Origin: Streptomyces harenosi
GTDB taxonomy: Bacteria; Actinomycetota; Actinomycetes; Streptomycetales; Streptomycetaceae
Length of the DNA: 45,064 bases
Reading direction: 5' to 3'
Assembly (NCBI RefSeq): GCF_011008945.1
Contig: NZ_WYCT01000015.1
Coordinates: 1 to 45,064 of the forward strand
Positions 33,463-41,993 of this stretch are shown here, one piece after another. Both the position numbers and the translations under genes were made by a program. Position 1 is the stretch's first letter. Each line of letters starts with the position of its first letter. Under the pieces are notes generated by a model. The model saw nothing but the letters and a program-made list of their open reading frames with translations, was not told where the DNA came from and searched no databases.

Positions 33463-34119
33463 TCAGGAGCGGTTGCTGTGCAGCGCCTCGCGGTCCCACA
33501 GGTGGCGCGGCTGCGTGTGCAGGCGCCAGTAGTGCTCAGCTATGTCGTCGGGGTCGAAGTCGGTGCCGGGGGCGACCGGGCCATCCACGGTGACGCTCGC
33601 CGCGTGGACTCCGAAGGAGCCGTACTGCTGATCGAGCAGCGCGATCAAGGTCCGGACGCCCGCCTTGCCAAGGGAAAGGCTCACATACTCCGGCTTGGGC
33701 TCGGGCATGCCGCCTGTGACAAGGAACGTTCCGCTCCCCCGTGCTGCCATGGCCGGCGCGAGGCGCGCTGCGGCATTCAGCGCGCCGACCACATTGACCG
33801 CCCACGCTTCCATATGATCACGGACCGACAACTCGCCCAGCTCGTCCGCGCGGACGAGCGCGGCGTTGTACACGGCGACCTCCGGTACGCCGTGCTCGCC
33901 GACGGCCTGGTCCAGGGCCGCGTCCAACTCGGCCCGGTCGGTGCTGTCGGCCTGCAAGGTAATGATCGGGACGTCGTAGGGAGCGAGCCCGTCCGCGACG
34001 ACGCGCAGCGTCTGTCCGCCCCTGGCGATCAGCGTGATGGGCATCCCCTCTCTGGCGAACCGACGCGCCACTGCCTGCCCGATCCCCGGTCCCGCACCAA
34101 TGATCACTGCCCCCGGCAT
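33463..34119 (-). CDS. Atypical SDR-family oxidoreductase
   Basis: 218 aa. The nucleotide-binding glycine pattern is GAGPGIGQAVARRF, followed by YNAALV and NVVGALNAAARLAPAM, all standard for short-chain dehydrogenases. The catalytic YxxxK motif is missing: the expected site reads SLSLGKAGVR with Leu at the Tyr position and a Tyr three residues before the Ser-rich stretch. Several SDR subfamilies share this LGKA pattern, so it may be a real atypical group or a regulatory homologue. ATG 34119 has GGAGGGACC upstream. Divergent from the MerR gene and probably its main target. Codon third positions are slightly less G+C-rich than the surroundings. Confidence 0.85.
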   Translation of the reverse strand: MPGAVIIGAGPGIGQAVARRFAREGMPITLIARGGQTLRVVADGLAPYDVPIITLQADSTDRAELDAALDQAVGEHGVPEVAVYNAALVRADELGELSVRDHMEAWAVNVVGALNAAARLAPAMAARGSGTFLVTGGMPEPKPEYVSLSLGKAGVRTLIALLDQQYGSFGVHAASVTVDGPVAPGTDFDPDDIAEHYWRLHTQPRHLWDREALHSNRS

Positions 34120-34157
34120 GATCCGGTCCCTCCATTCCGTGACTGGTGATACTGGGG

Positions 34158-34189
34158 ACGGTAAGGCATCACATCGATGTGAAGGTCAA
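34158..34189 (-). promoter_or_regulatory. MerR-type promoter/operator between the SDR and MerR genes
   Basis: On the minus strand TTGACC (34189-34184) and TACCGT (34163-34158) are separated by an overlong 20-nt spacer. The spacer contains the perfect 14-bp palindrome TCACATCGATGTGA (34169-34182). This is the classic arrangement in which a MerR protein untwists the promoter to activate it. Confidence 0.75.
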
Positions 34190-34203
34190 GAAGGGGGACC
34201 GGA

Positions 34204-34593
34204 ATGCGCATTGGCGACCTCGCCCGCGAAACGGGAGTGAGCAGGCGGCTGTTGCGCTACTACGAGGAGCAGGATCTGCTCCGCCCCGCACGGTCGGACA
34301 ACGGCTACCGCGAGTACACGGAGGCGGACGTCGCCATGGTCCGCCACATCCGGGCCATGCTCGCCGCAGGGCTCTCCACCGCAGTCATCGGCAAGGTCGT
34401 TCACTGTGTGCGCGACAAGGATGAACTGAGGGTGCCATCCGGCTGCCCGACCTTCATCGGGGAGTTGCGGCGCGAACGCACCCGCATCACCGAGACGATC
34501 AGCCAATTGGAGACTTCCCGGCGGCTACTGGACGCCGTCCTCGACACGGCGCCGCGGAACGGTGAAGAAACGACACACGAGACCGCTCTATGA
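34204..34593 (+). CDS. MerR-family transcriptional regulator
   Basis: 129 aa. The N-terminal winged helix is canonical (MRIGDLARETGVSRRLLRYYEEQDLL, NGYREYTEADVAMVRHI), followed by a long dimerisation helix (RRERTRITETISQLETSRRLL). A single Cys lies in VPSGCPTF, and no metal-binding Cys pair is seen, so it is more like the small-molecule group. ATG 34204 has AAGGGGGACCGGA upstream. It reads away from the SDR gene across a MerR-type operator and ends convergent to the two-domain VOC gene. Confidence 0.93.
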   Translation: MRIGDLARETGVSRRLLRYYEEQDLLRPARSDNGYREYTEADVAMVRHIRAMLAAGLSTAVIGKVVHCVRDKDELRVPSGCPTFIGELRRERTRITETISQLETSRRLLDAVLDTAPRNGEETTHETAL

Positions 34594-34773
34594 GCCAGGT
34601 CGGGTACGTGCCCCTGCATCCGGACCCGCCCGGCACCGGCGCGAGCCTGTCACGGCCGCGCACCGGGGCCCGGCCTGTCGTGGCCGCCTGCCGGCCGCGA
34701 CCGGTGCCGCCGGTTGCGGGGGCCCGCATCGCCCGGTCGGCACCTCTCCGCGAGCCGCCACCGGACCCCGCCG

Positions 34774-34792
34774 CCGGCCCACGAACGGCCGG
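34774..34792. terminator. Hairpin between convergent MerR and VOC genes
   Basis: CCGGCC (34774-34779), 7-nt loop, GGCCGG (34787-34792), 16 bp before the VOC stop. The rest of the 214-bp gap shows no gene. Confidence 0.35.
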
Positions 34793-34807
34793 AGCCGTTG
34801 TCCGGGG

Positions 34808-35545
34808 TCAGCGAGGGGACAGGAGGCAGAACTCGTTGCCCTCCGGGTCGGCCAGAACCGTCCAGGAGATCGCGGACTGGTCGATACCGGGGTCGGTGGC
34901 GCCCAGGGCCCGCAGTCGGGCAGCCTCTGCGGCCAGGTCGTCACCGGGGTAGGGGCAGACGTCGAGGTGGACGCGGTTCCACACGCTCTTGGTGTCAGGG
35001 GTGCGGACGAACTCCAGGTAGGGGCCGACGCCTTGGGCGGAGCGCATGGTCGCGTGGGTGTCGGTGACCTCGTGCACCGTCCAGTCCATCGCCTCGCCCC
35101 AGAACCGGGCCATCGCTCGCGGGTCGGCGCAGTCGACCACCACTGCGGCGATCGGTCCGGTGTCCCGGTAGACCGGGCGGGGCTCCAGGACGCAGAACTC
35201 GTTGCCCTCCGGGTCGGCCATGACCGTCCAGGGGACGTCGCCCTGACCCACGTCGGCGAGGGTCGCGCCGAGGTCCTTCAGGCGCGCGACCAGCTCCGTC
35301 TGGTGGGCGGCCGAGGTGGTGGCCAGATCGACGTGCACCCGGTTCTTGACCGTTTTCGGTTCCGGTCGGGCGACGAGGTCGATGCAGACGGCGGTGGGGT
35401 CGGGGTAGGAGAAGCCCACGGGTTCGAGGTTGGTGACGCCCGGTGCCTCGCTGTCGATGCCCCAGCCGGGTGCCTCCGCCCAGAACCGGCCGAGCGCGGC
35501 GTCGTCATGGGCCTTCATATTGATCTGCACGAGTCTCGTTGCCAT
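34808..35545 (-). CDS. Two-domain VOC (glyoxalase-like) protein
   Basis: 245 aa made of two homologous halves. Each has the same landmarks: a central NRVHVDL or NRVHLDV strand and a closing DPEGNEFCVLEPR or DPEGNEFCLLSPR. The Asp/Glu/His pattern could bind a metal in one or both sites. Members of this Streptomyces group are often annotated as glyoxalase or bleomycin-resistance-like but usually have no known substrate. The start is ATG 35545, with a weak ribosome-binding site. Convergent with the MerR gene. Confidence 0.9.
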   Translation of the reverse strand: MATRLVQINMKAHDDAALGRFWAEAPGWGIDSEAPGVTNLEPVGFSYPDPTAVCIDLVARPEPKTVKNRVHVDLATTSAAHQTELVARLKDLGATLADVGQGDVPWTVMADPEGNEFCVLEPRPVYRDTGPIAAVVVDCADPRAMARFWGEAMDWTVHEVTDTHATMRSAQGVGPYLEFVRTPDTKSVWNRVHLDVCPYPGDDLAAEAARLRALGATDPGIDQSAISWTVLADPEGNEFCLLSPR

Positions 35546-35639
35546 GCGCAGATCCTAGGATCTTGACGCCCGTCGGGGGCTCGCCGGTGTACGGGGTGGC
35601 GCCCGGCCTGGTGTGCCCCGGGCGGACACCGGCCCCGCC

Positions 35640-35941
35640 GCCACAGCGACCTGCCGATACTCGTCCACCGGGCGGACGAACACCCGGTCAGGGCGGCCCG
35701 AGGCCCGGCAGCCGCCTGGGTCGAGCCGCGGCCCGCCCGAGTCCCCGAAGCAGGCCATGGCCGCGGGCACGCGGCTGATCGTGCACAACCGGGTCCGGTC
35801 GGCGTACCCGGGCGCGCACTCGGCCTCGGCGCCCCGGCGCGTGCGGAGCCCCCGCAGCCGCTCCGGGAACGTATCGATCAGCGAGGCTCCGCCGTTGCCG
35901 TCGTACAGCCCCTGCTCTGCATCCCGCCCGGCCGCGACCAC
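35640..35941 (-). pseudogene. Decayed trypsin-like serine protease fragment
   Basis: On the minus strand one frame reads ...TFPERLRGLRTRRGAEAECAPGY, then TRLCTISRVPAAMACFGDSGGPRL, with the catalytic-serine motif GDSGGP of S1 peptidases and cysteines placed as in trypsins. About six residues later the frame gives GGCRASGRPDRVFVRPVDEYRQ, which looks like the C-terminal trypsin segment. The roughly 15-20 residues normally between these blocks are missing. No His/Asp part of the catalytic triad or signal peptide is found upstream. I therefore call it a truncated remnant with an internal deletion. Confidence 0.6.
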
Positions 35942-36043
35942 GTGGGGCCACGTCGCGCCGCTGTCGCCGCACGATCAGGCCCGGCGGAGAGATCGACCAG
36001 GGCCCATCGCCATCCGGAGACATACGCCCATTTCACTTGATAT

Positions 36044-36094
36044 TCCAGCAGCGTTTCGCCATCCGGCCCGGTCGGATACTGAAACGCTGCTGGA
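36044..36094. repeat. Long perfect inverted repeat (14-bp arms, 23-nt centre)
   Basis: TCCAGCAGCGTTTC (36044-36057) and GAAACGCTGCTGGA (36081-36094) are exact inverted copies. The centre contains a second, nested repeat ATCCG/CGGAT (36061-36065 and 36073-36077). The element lies between the protease remnant and the cutinase promoter. It could be a terminator for the old protease gene, an operator, or the footprint of a small mobile element. Confidence 0.85.
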
Positions 36095-36134
36095 GTACCA
36101 GGCGTTGTCCGAGCGAGGGCCGGTCACGGGGTGC

Positions 36135-36164
36135 GTGACTGCGCCGCGCTTTTCCTTTTATATT
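36135..36164 (+). promoter_or_regulatory. Candidate promoter of the cutinase gene
   Basis: GTGACT (36135-36140), 18-nt spacer, TATATT (36159-36164), a very strong -10 for this genome, in a short A+T-rich stretch. The leader to GTG 36280 would be about 110 nt. The remainder of the 35546-36279 gap holds only the protease remnant and the inverted repeat. Confidence 0.5.
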
Positions 36165-36279
36165 TCCGGTCTCCGATGAATGGCGGCCAGCCGGTGACAC
36201 GAGTCACCTGCGGACGACTCGGCTCCACCCGCGATGCCGTTTCGCCCTGGCTGCCGTCCGTCAAGCGAAAGGAACCTCT

Positions 36280-37206
36280 GTGCAGCTCTTCGCCCGCCGG
36301 CCCGCTCCCGGCGCGCCCGGGTCCCACAGCCACCGCCGACGCCGCCATGGCGTGCTCACCGCCGGCCTGGCCGCCATCGCGGGACTGGCCACCACGCTCT
36401 CCCCGAGCGCCAGTGCCGCGGAGAACCCCTACGAGCGCGGACCCGCCCCGACCACCGCGAGCATCGAGGCCTCCCGGGGTCCGTACGCCGTCTCCCAGAC
36501 CTCCGTCTCCTCCCTGTCCGTCACCGGCTTCGGCGGTGGCACGATCTACTACCCGACCAGCACCGCCGACGGCACCTTCGGCGCCGTGGCGATCTCGCCC
36601 GGGTACACCGCACGGCAGTCCTCCATCGCCTGGCTCGGGCCGCGACTGGCCTCCCAGGGCTTCGTCGTCTTCACCATCGACACCAACACCACCTCCGACC
36701 AGCCCGCCAGCCGCGGTCGCCAGCTCCTGGCCGCGCTGGACTACCTCACCGAGCGCAGCAGCGTCCGCAATCGCATCGACGCCACCCGCCTGGGGGTGAT
36801 GGGCCACTCCATGGGCGGCGGCGGCGCCCTGGAGGCAGCCAAGAGCCGGCCGTCCCTGCAGGCGGCCATTCCGTTGACCGCGTGGAACCTCGACAAGACC
36901 TGGCCCGAGATCCAGACCCCGACCCTGCTCGTCGGGGCGGACGGCGACACCATCGCCCCGGTGTCCTCGCACTCCGAGCCGTTCTACCAGAGCCTGCCGA
37001 GTTCGCTCGACCGGGCCTACCTGGAGCTGAACAACGCCTCCCACTTCACGCCGAACAGGTCGAACACCACGATCGCGAAGTACAGCATCAGCTGGCTGAA
37101 GCGGTTCATCGACAATGACACCCGCTACGAGCAGTTCCTGTGCCCGCTGCCGCGGCCGAGCCTGACCATCGAGGAGTACCGCGGCACCTGTCCGCACACC
37201 TCCTGA
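36280..37206 (+). CDS. Secreted cutinase / polyester hydrolase, PET-hydrolase-like
   Basis: 308 aa. A Tat/Sec-like signal (Arg-rich, then [17 protein letters not shown]) ends near Ala47, and the mature part starts [11 protein letters not shown], nearly the same as Thermobifida cutinases. All active-site features of type I PET hydrolases are visible: oxyanion Tyr109 and Met178 (SPGYT, GHSMGG), Ser177, Asp223 ([10 protein letters not shown]), His255 (NNASHFTPN), Trp202 (LTAWNL), and the C-terminal disulfide pair Cys288/Cys304. His231 and Phe235 match the Thermobifida-type residues rather than the Ser/Ile of Ideonella PETase. Natural substrates are cutin and aliphatic polyesters. GTG 36280 follows AAAGGAACC. 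Activity on PET is inference. Confidence 0.93.
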   Translation: MQLFARRPAPGAPGSHSHRRRRHGVLTAGLAAIAGLATTLSPSASAAENPYERGPAPTTASIEASRGPYAVSQTSVSSLSVTGFGGGTIYYPTSTADGTFGAVAISPGYTARQSSIAWLGPRLASQGFVVFTIDTNTTSDQPASRGRQLLAALDYLTERSSVRNRIDATRLGVMGHSMGGGGALEAAKSRPSLQAAIPLTAWNLDKTWPEIQTPTLLVGADGDTIAPVSSHSEPFYQSLPSSLDRAYLELNNASHFTPNRSNTTIAKYSISWLKRFIDNDTRYEQFLCPLPRPSLTIEEYRGTCPHTS

Positions 37207-37214
37207 CCGCGGCC

Positions 37215-37247
37215 CCGGCCGGGCCCGCCCGCATCCGGCCCGGCCGG
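37215..37247. terminator. Hairpin after the cutinase gene
   Basis: CCGGCCGGGCC (37215-37225), 11-nt loop, GGCCCGGCCGG (37237-37247), a perfect 11-bp stem just after the cutinase stop. The remaining gap to 37446 has no supported gene. Confidence 0.65.
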
Positions 37248-37445
37248 TTCCGCCCTGTGCGCACACCGGGGGTCGTGCCCGCCCGCAACCGGCGCCAGGC
37301 GCTGCCGCCCTCGTCGGCATCCGCGTCGCCCTCGACGCGCAACGGCGGACCTCGTCCCTGCTCGCACCGGCGGTACGGGCAGGGCTGTCGGGCGTCGGAG
37401 GCGGCGGCCGGGGGCTGATGAGTGCGCCGGCTCCCGCGCCGGCCT

Positions 37446-37886
37446 TCAGCTGAGCTGCTCGGCCAGTCCGACGATGATGCCCTCGGGCCCCCGGACGTAG
37501 CAGAGCCGGTAGCTGTCCTCGTACCGTGCCAGCTCGCCGACGAGTGCGGCGCCGTGAGTGCGCAGGCGGGCGACGGTGTCCTCGATGTCGTCGACGGCGA
37601 ACATGACGCGGTGCGTGCCCAGGACGTTGTGCGGCCGATCACGCGGCCCGGCGCTGATCGCCGCGGGGCTGCGGTACTTCGCCAGCTCGAGTCGGCTGTG
37701 CCTGTCCGGGGTCCGGAGCATCGCGATGTCGCAGTGGACGCCGCGCAATCCTGTGCACTGGTCGGCGAAGGGCCCCTCGACCTCCGCCCGGCCCTCCAGT
37801 TCCATACCGAGTTCCACGAAGAACGCGATGGCGGCATCCATGTCCTCGACCACGATGCCGACGTTGTCCATCCGCTTGATCGCCAT
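37446..37886 (-). CDS. VOC-family (glyoxalase-like) protein
   Basis: 146 aa, single VOC-type protein: IKRMDNVGIVVEDMDAAIAF at the N-terminus, an internal strand HRVMFAVDDIEDTVARL, and a closing GPEGIIVGLAEQL. The spacing of His (residue near the first strand is Asn/Gly here) and Glu suggests that metal binding is incomplete; it may be a binding protein or a racemase/epimerase relative. ATG 37886 has AAGGAGGAGTC upstream and is clearly the start. Divergent from the DUF2690 gene across a tandem repeat. Confidence 0.9.
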   Translation of the reverse strand: MAIKRMDNVGIVVEDMDAAIAFFVELGMELEGRAEVEGPFADQCTGLRGVHCDIAMLRTPDRHSRLELAKYRSPAAISAGPRDRPHNVLGTHRVMFAVDDIEDTVARLRTHGAALVGELARYEDSYRLCYVRGPEGIIVGLAEQLS

Positions 37887-38044
37887 GCCGACTCCTCCTT
37901 CTTCCTCATGCCCCGGGGGCGCTGTTGCCTCCGGGACACAGCCGAAGGCGCCTTCCTGACACCCTCCGTCACGAATCCGAGCGAGCGGCCTGCACGGCTC
38001 GAACGTCATCGGCACACGCTCAGGGTTCGGCCGCTGTCCTCTGA

Positions 38045-38156
38045 CAACGAGGCAACGAGGCAACGAGGCAACGAGGCAACGAGGCAACGAGGCAACGAGG
38101 CAACGAGGCAACGAGGCAACGAGGCAACGAGGCAACGAGGCAACGAGGCAACGAAG
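38045..38156. repeat. Tandem repeat: 13 perfect copies of CAACGAGG plus one degenerate copy
   Basis: Units of 8 bp follow each other without spacers from 38045 to 38148, and a fourteenth unit (CAACGAAG, 38149-38156) has one change. The array lies in the 571-bp gap between the divergent VOC (37446-37886) and DUF2690 genes. All other sequence in this gap (37887-38044 and 38157-38457) shows no gene I can support. Confidence 0.98.
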
Positions 38157-38457
38157 CTGAACGGCTTACCGGCGAAGTTGTACCGGTCCGGGCGGCCCTG
38201 CTGAGCCATGACACGCCGACTCCTCCCGCTCCCTCGGCCGTCGCGCTCCTGCCGGCCCGCCGACGTCGCCGACCTCCTGGGCCGAGAGAACCGGCCGCCG
38301 CAGGGTGTGCGCCCCCGCTGCGGGGTGTGCATCCGCCACCCGTGCAGGGGCGCATGGAGGGGAACACGCGTGCCTTCGTGCCTCCGGTGTGTGCCTTTCC
38401 CCCACGGCGCCACGGGCGGATTCTGTTTCTCCCGTCCAGCACGCCAAGGCGGTACCC

Positions 38458-39009
38458 GTGAGCAGCACCGACGACCCCTCCTCCCCCACGCCCTCCGGTC
38501 CTGAGGGACAGCCGCCCGCGCGCCGCCGCGCCTGGCGGGACGCCGGGACGCGGCTGGCCTACGCCGTGGCGATCGTCGGCGCGGTGGCGGCGGCCGTCCT
38601 GACCCCGCTCGGCGAGCACGTCGTGAACGTCTTCCTGGACGAGCCGACCTGCCCGGGGGAAGCGTGCGAGGGGAAGAACCCGCAGAACCAGGGGTGCGCC
38701 GAGGACGCCCGTACCTTCGAGCCGGCCGACGGCAATCCCGCGCTTCTGCAGTTGCGCTACAGCGAGGAGTGCCAGGCGGTCTGGGGGCGGATCGAGCGCG
38801 GCAACCCGGGGGACGTGGTCACGGTGGAGGCCGTCGGCGGCGCCCGGCGCAGTGCCCAGATCGAGTACGGGAACGACAAATTCACCAGCATGGTGCGCGT
38901 GGGCGACGGCGAGTTCCAGGTCACGGCCTGCGCGGTCCCCAAGGCCGGCGGCAAGAGCACGTACGAGCACTACTGCATCCACGCCTCCGAGGCGACCGCC
39001 TGGCAGTGA
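38458..39009 (+). CDS. DUF2690-family membrane-anchored protein
   Basis: 183 aa. A short cytoplasmic N-terminus (Ser/Pro-rich, then RRRAWRDAG) is followed by one membrane helix (about 35-55: LAYAVAIVGAVAAAVLTPL) and an extracytoplasmic DUF2690 domain with its cysteine pattern CPGEACEGKNPQNQGC. Two more Cys lie at ACAVP and HYCIHA. The family is known mainly in Streptomyces and its role is unclear; related domains are often fused to HTH regulators. GTG 38458 has AAGGCGG upstream. It precedes the chitinase gene on the same strand, but that gene has its own promoter. Confidence 0.88.
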   Translation: MSSTDDPSSPTPSGPEGQPPARRRAWRDAGTRLAYAVAIVGAVAAAVLTPLGEHVVNVFLDEPTCPGEACEGKNPQNQGCAEDARTFEPADGNPALLQLRYSEECQAVWGRIERGNPGDVVTVEAVGGARRSAQIEYGNDKFTSMVRVGDGEFQVTACAVPKAGGKSTYEHYCIHASEATAWQ

Positions 39010-39101
39010 CCCGTCGGCCGGCCTCCGCCGGCAGCCAAGCAGGTGCACTCGTACGAGTCGATGCCGCGTCGCTGCCCTCGCGCGCAGCGGCGGATCCGTT
39101 C

Positions 39102-39134
39102 TGGTCCAGACCTCTTGACGGATGGTCTGGACCA
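39102..39134. promoter_or_regulatory. Paired DasR/chitinase-type boxes
   Basis: TGGTCCAGACCT (39102-39113) and TGGTCTGGACCA (39123-39134) are two copies of the 12-bp box known from Streptomyces chitinase promoters (consensus TGGTCTAGACCA, bound by DasR and responding to GlcNAc). They are 21 bp apart, two helical turns, and flank the -35. Confidence 0.8.
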
Positions 39135-39143
39135 GAGCACTGT
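39115..39143 (+). promoter_or_regulatory. Chitinase promoter
   Basis: TTGACG (39115-39120), 17-nt spacer, CACTGT (39138-39143). One box lies just upstream of the -35 and one in the spacer, as in classical chi promoters. Confidence 0.65.
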
Positions 39144-39248
39144 CGTCATCGTCGACTGTCGTGTCATGCCTTCGACACCAGCCGACGGCCCACATCCGTC
39201 GGCTCCGCATGTCCCCAGTTCCCACGGCGCCCCACCGGGAGGCCATGC

Positions 39249-40310
39249 ATGGTCCGCCGCACCGTTCGCTCGCTCGCCGCCGCGCTCGCCGCGGCCGTCC
39301 TCACCCCGCTCGCGCTCGTCACCGCCCCGGCCGCGTCGGCCGCCCCGGCCGCCGACACCTGCGCCCCGAAACCCAAACCGGCCGGGAAGGTCCTCCAGGG
39401 CTACTGGGAGAACTGGGACGGCGCCTCCAACGGCGTCCACCCGCCCTTCGGCTGGACCCCGATCACCGACTCCCGCATCGCCCAGCACGGCTACAACGTG
39501 ATCAACGCGGCCTTCCCGGTCATCCGCTCCGACGGCACGGCGCTGTGGGAGAACGGCATGGACACGGGCGTGAAGGTCGCCACCCCGGCGGAGATGTGCG
39601 CGGCGAAGGCGGCCGGGCAGACGATCCTGCTCTCCATCGGCGGGGCGGCGGCCGGCATCGACCTCAACTCCACCGCCGTCGCCGACCGGTTCATCGAGAC
39701 GATCGTCCCGATCCTGAAGACGTACAACTTCGACGGCATCGACATCGACATCGAGACCGGGCTGGTCGGCACCGGCAACATCAACCAGCTCTCCCCGTCG
39801 CAGTCCAACCTGATCCGCATCATCGACGGCATCCTGAAGCGCATGCCCGACGGTTTCGGCCTGACCATGGCCCCGGAGACCGCCTACGTCACCGGCGGCA
39901 GCGTGGTCTACGGGTCGATCTGGGGCGCGTACCTGCCGATCATCAAGAAGTACGCGGACAACGGCCGCCTGTGGTGGCTGAACATGCAGTACTACAACGG
40001 CAGCATGTACGGCTGCTCCGGCGACTCCTACGCGGCCGGTACGGTCCAGGGCTTCACCGCGCAGACCGACTGCCTGAACAAGGGCCTGGTCATCCAGGGG
40101 ACGACGATCCGGGTGCCCTACGACAAGCAGGTCCCGGGCCTGCCCGCCCAGCCGGGCGCCGGAGGGGGCCACATGACCCCGTCCCAGGTCGCCCAGGCGT
40201 GGAACCACTACGGCACGAGCCTGAAGGGCCTCATGACGTGGTCCATCAACTGGGACGGCTCGAGGAACTGGACGTTCGGCGACAACGTCAGGGCGCTCCA
40301 GGGCCGTTGA
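39249..40310 (+). CDS. Secreted GH18 chitinase
   Basis: 353 aa. The signal peptide ends at about residue 36 (AAPAADTCAP follows). The mature protein is a catalytic GH18 barrel with LLSIGG, the hallmark DGIDIDIE (Glu169 acid, Asp167, Asp165), MAPETAYV, NMQYYNGSM and LMTWSINWD near the end. It is of the endo-type subgroup without a separate chitin-binding module. It hydrolyses beta-1,4-GlcNAc polymers. ATG 39249 has GGGAGGCC upstream. Control by DasR is likely from the boxes ahead of its promoter. Confidence 0.95.
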   Translation: MVRRTVRSLAAALAAAVLTPLALVTAPAASAAPAADTCAPKPKPAGKVLQGYWENWDGASNGVHPPFGWTPITDSRIAQHGYNVINAAFPVIRSDGTALWENGMDTGVKVATPAEMCAAKAAGQTILLSIGGAAAGIDLNSTAVADRFIETIVPILKTYNFDGIDIDIETGLVGTGNINQLSPSQSNLIRIIDGILKRMPDGFGLTMAPETAYVTGGSVVYGSIWGAYLPIIKKYADNGRLWWLNMQYYNGSMYGCSGDSYAAGTVQGFTAQTDCLNKGLVIQGTTIRVPYDKQVPGLPAQPGAGGGHMTPSQVAQAWNHYGTSLKGLMTWSINWDGSRNWTFGDNVRALQGR

Positions 40311-40361
40311 TCCAGGGAACTCCAGGGCGACCCGCGGCCCGGTCCCCGAGGAAACGCAGGA

Positions 40362-40390
40362 CGCCCCGGGGCCGTGTCGGCCCCGGGGCG
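40362..40390. terminator. Strong hairpin between chitinase and protease genes
   Basis: CGCCCCGGGGCC (40362-40373), loop GTGTC, GGCCCCGGGGCG (40379-40390): a perfect 12-bp stem between convergent genes. Confidence 0.8.
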
Positions 40391-40423
40391 CTGCCCCGGG
40401 TCAGGCGTGGCGGGACGGAGACG

Positions 40424-41632
<1,209 letters not shown>

Positions 41633-41777
41633 TACGAGGTGTTCCTCCTCTAGGCGTCGCGCCTGGGTGGGGCGCGTCTGTGGGGTGGGCGCCCGTGATC
41701 GCTCACCCGCTCGGAGCGTTGTGTTCCGCCCCGGCTGACCAGAAGAGTCACGCAAATGAACGTCCGTCACAAGGGAG

Positions 41778-41792
41778 TTGACCAATAGTCAA
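41778..41792. promoter_or_regulatory. Inverted repeat TTGAC-N5-GTCAA upstream of the S8 protease gene
   Basis: TTGACCAATAGTCAA at 41778-41792 is a short palindrome in an A+T-rich stretch, where the protease promoter is expected. I could not fit a convincing -10, so it is noted only as a possible operator or -35 region. The remaining gap (41633-41993) has one tandem repeat and no gene. Confidence 0.4.
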
Positions 41793-41898
41793 CAAATTTG
41801 CCATGCGCACGACACAAACACGCCCGGCCGGGACCCCGCACTGACCGCCCCCCACACCCTCGACACCGGCAGACGACAGACCTACAGATCGACAGACC

Positions 41899-41946
41899 GA
41901 TAGACCGATGGGCCGATAGACCGATGGGCCGATAGACCGATGGGCC
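41899..41946. repeat. Three perfect copies of a 16-bp repeat
   Basis: GATAGACCGATGGGCC occurs at 41899-41914, 41915-41930 and 41931-41946. It is preceded by related 8-bp units (GACAGACC, GATCGACA) from about 41874. The array sits 47 bp ahead of the acetyltransferase-like gene. Confidence 0.95.
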
Positions 41947-41993
41947 GGTAAATCCTTTTACGCGGCACGCCGCGGCGTGGTTGGCTCACGCCC

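Noticed and set aside
38045..38156. Array considered as a CRISPR
   Set aside because: The units are 8 bp, contiguous and without spacers, and no cas gene is in the window.
38020..38413. Frames reading the 8-bp array as protein repeats (RCLVASLP or RQRGNEAT type)
   Set aside because: No start site or domain supports translation; the peptide repeats are merely the consequence of the DNA repeat.
38208..38457. Possible small plus-strand gene before DUF2690
   Set aside because: Weak codon bias, no family pattern, and it would overlap the DUF2690 start region; a GTGTGC direct repeat around a short hairpin near 38313 is not convincing as a feature.
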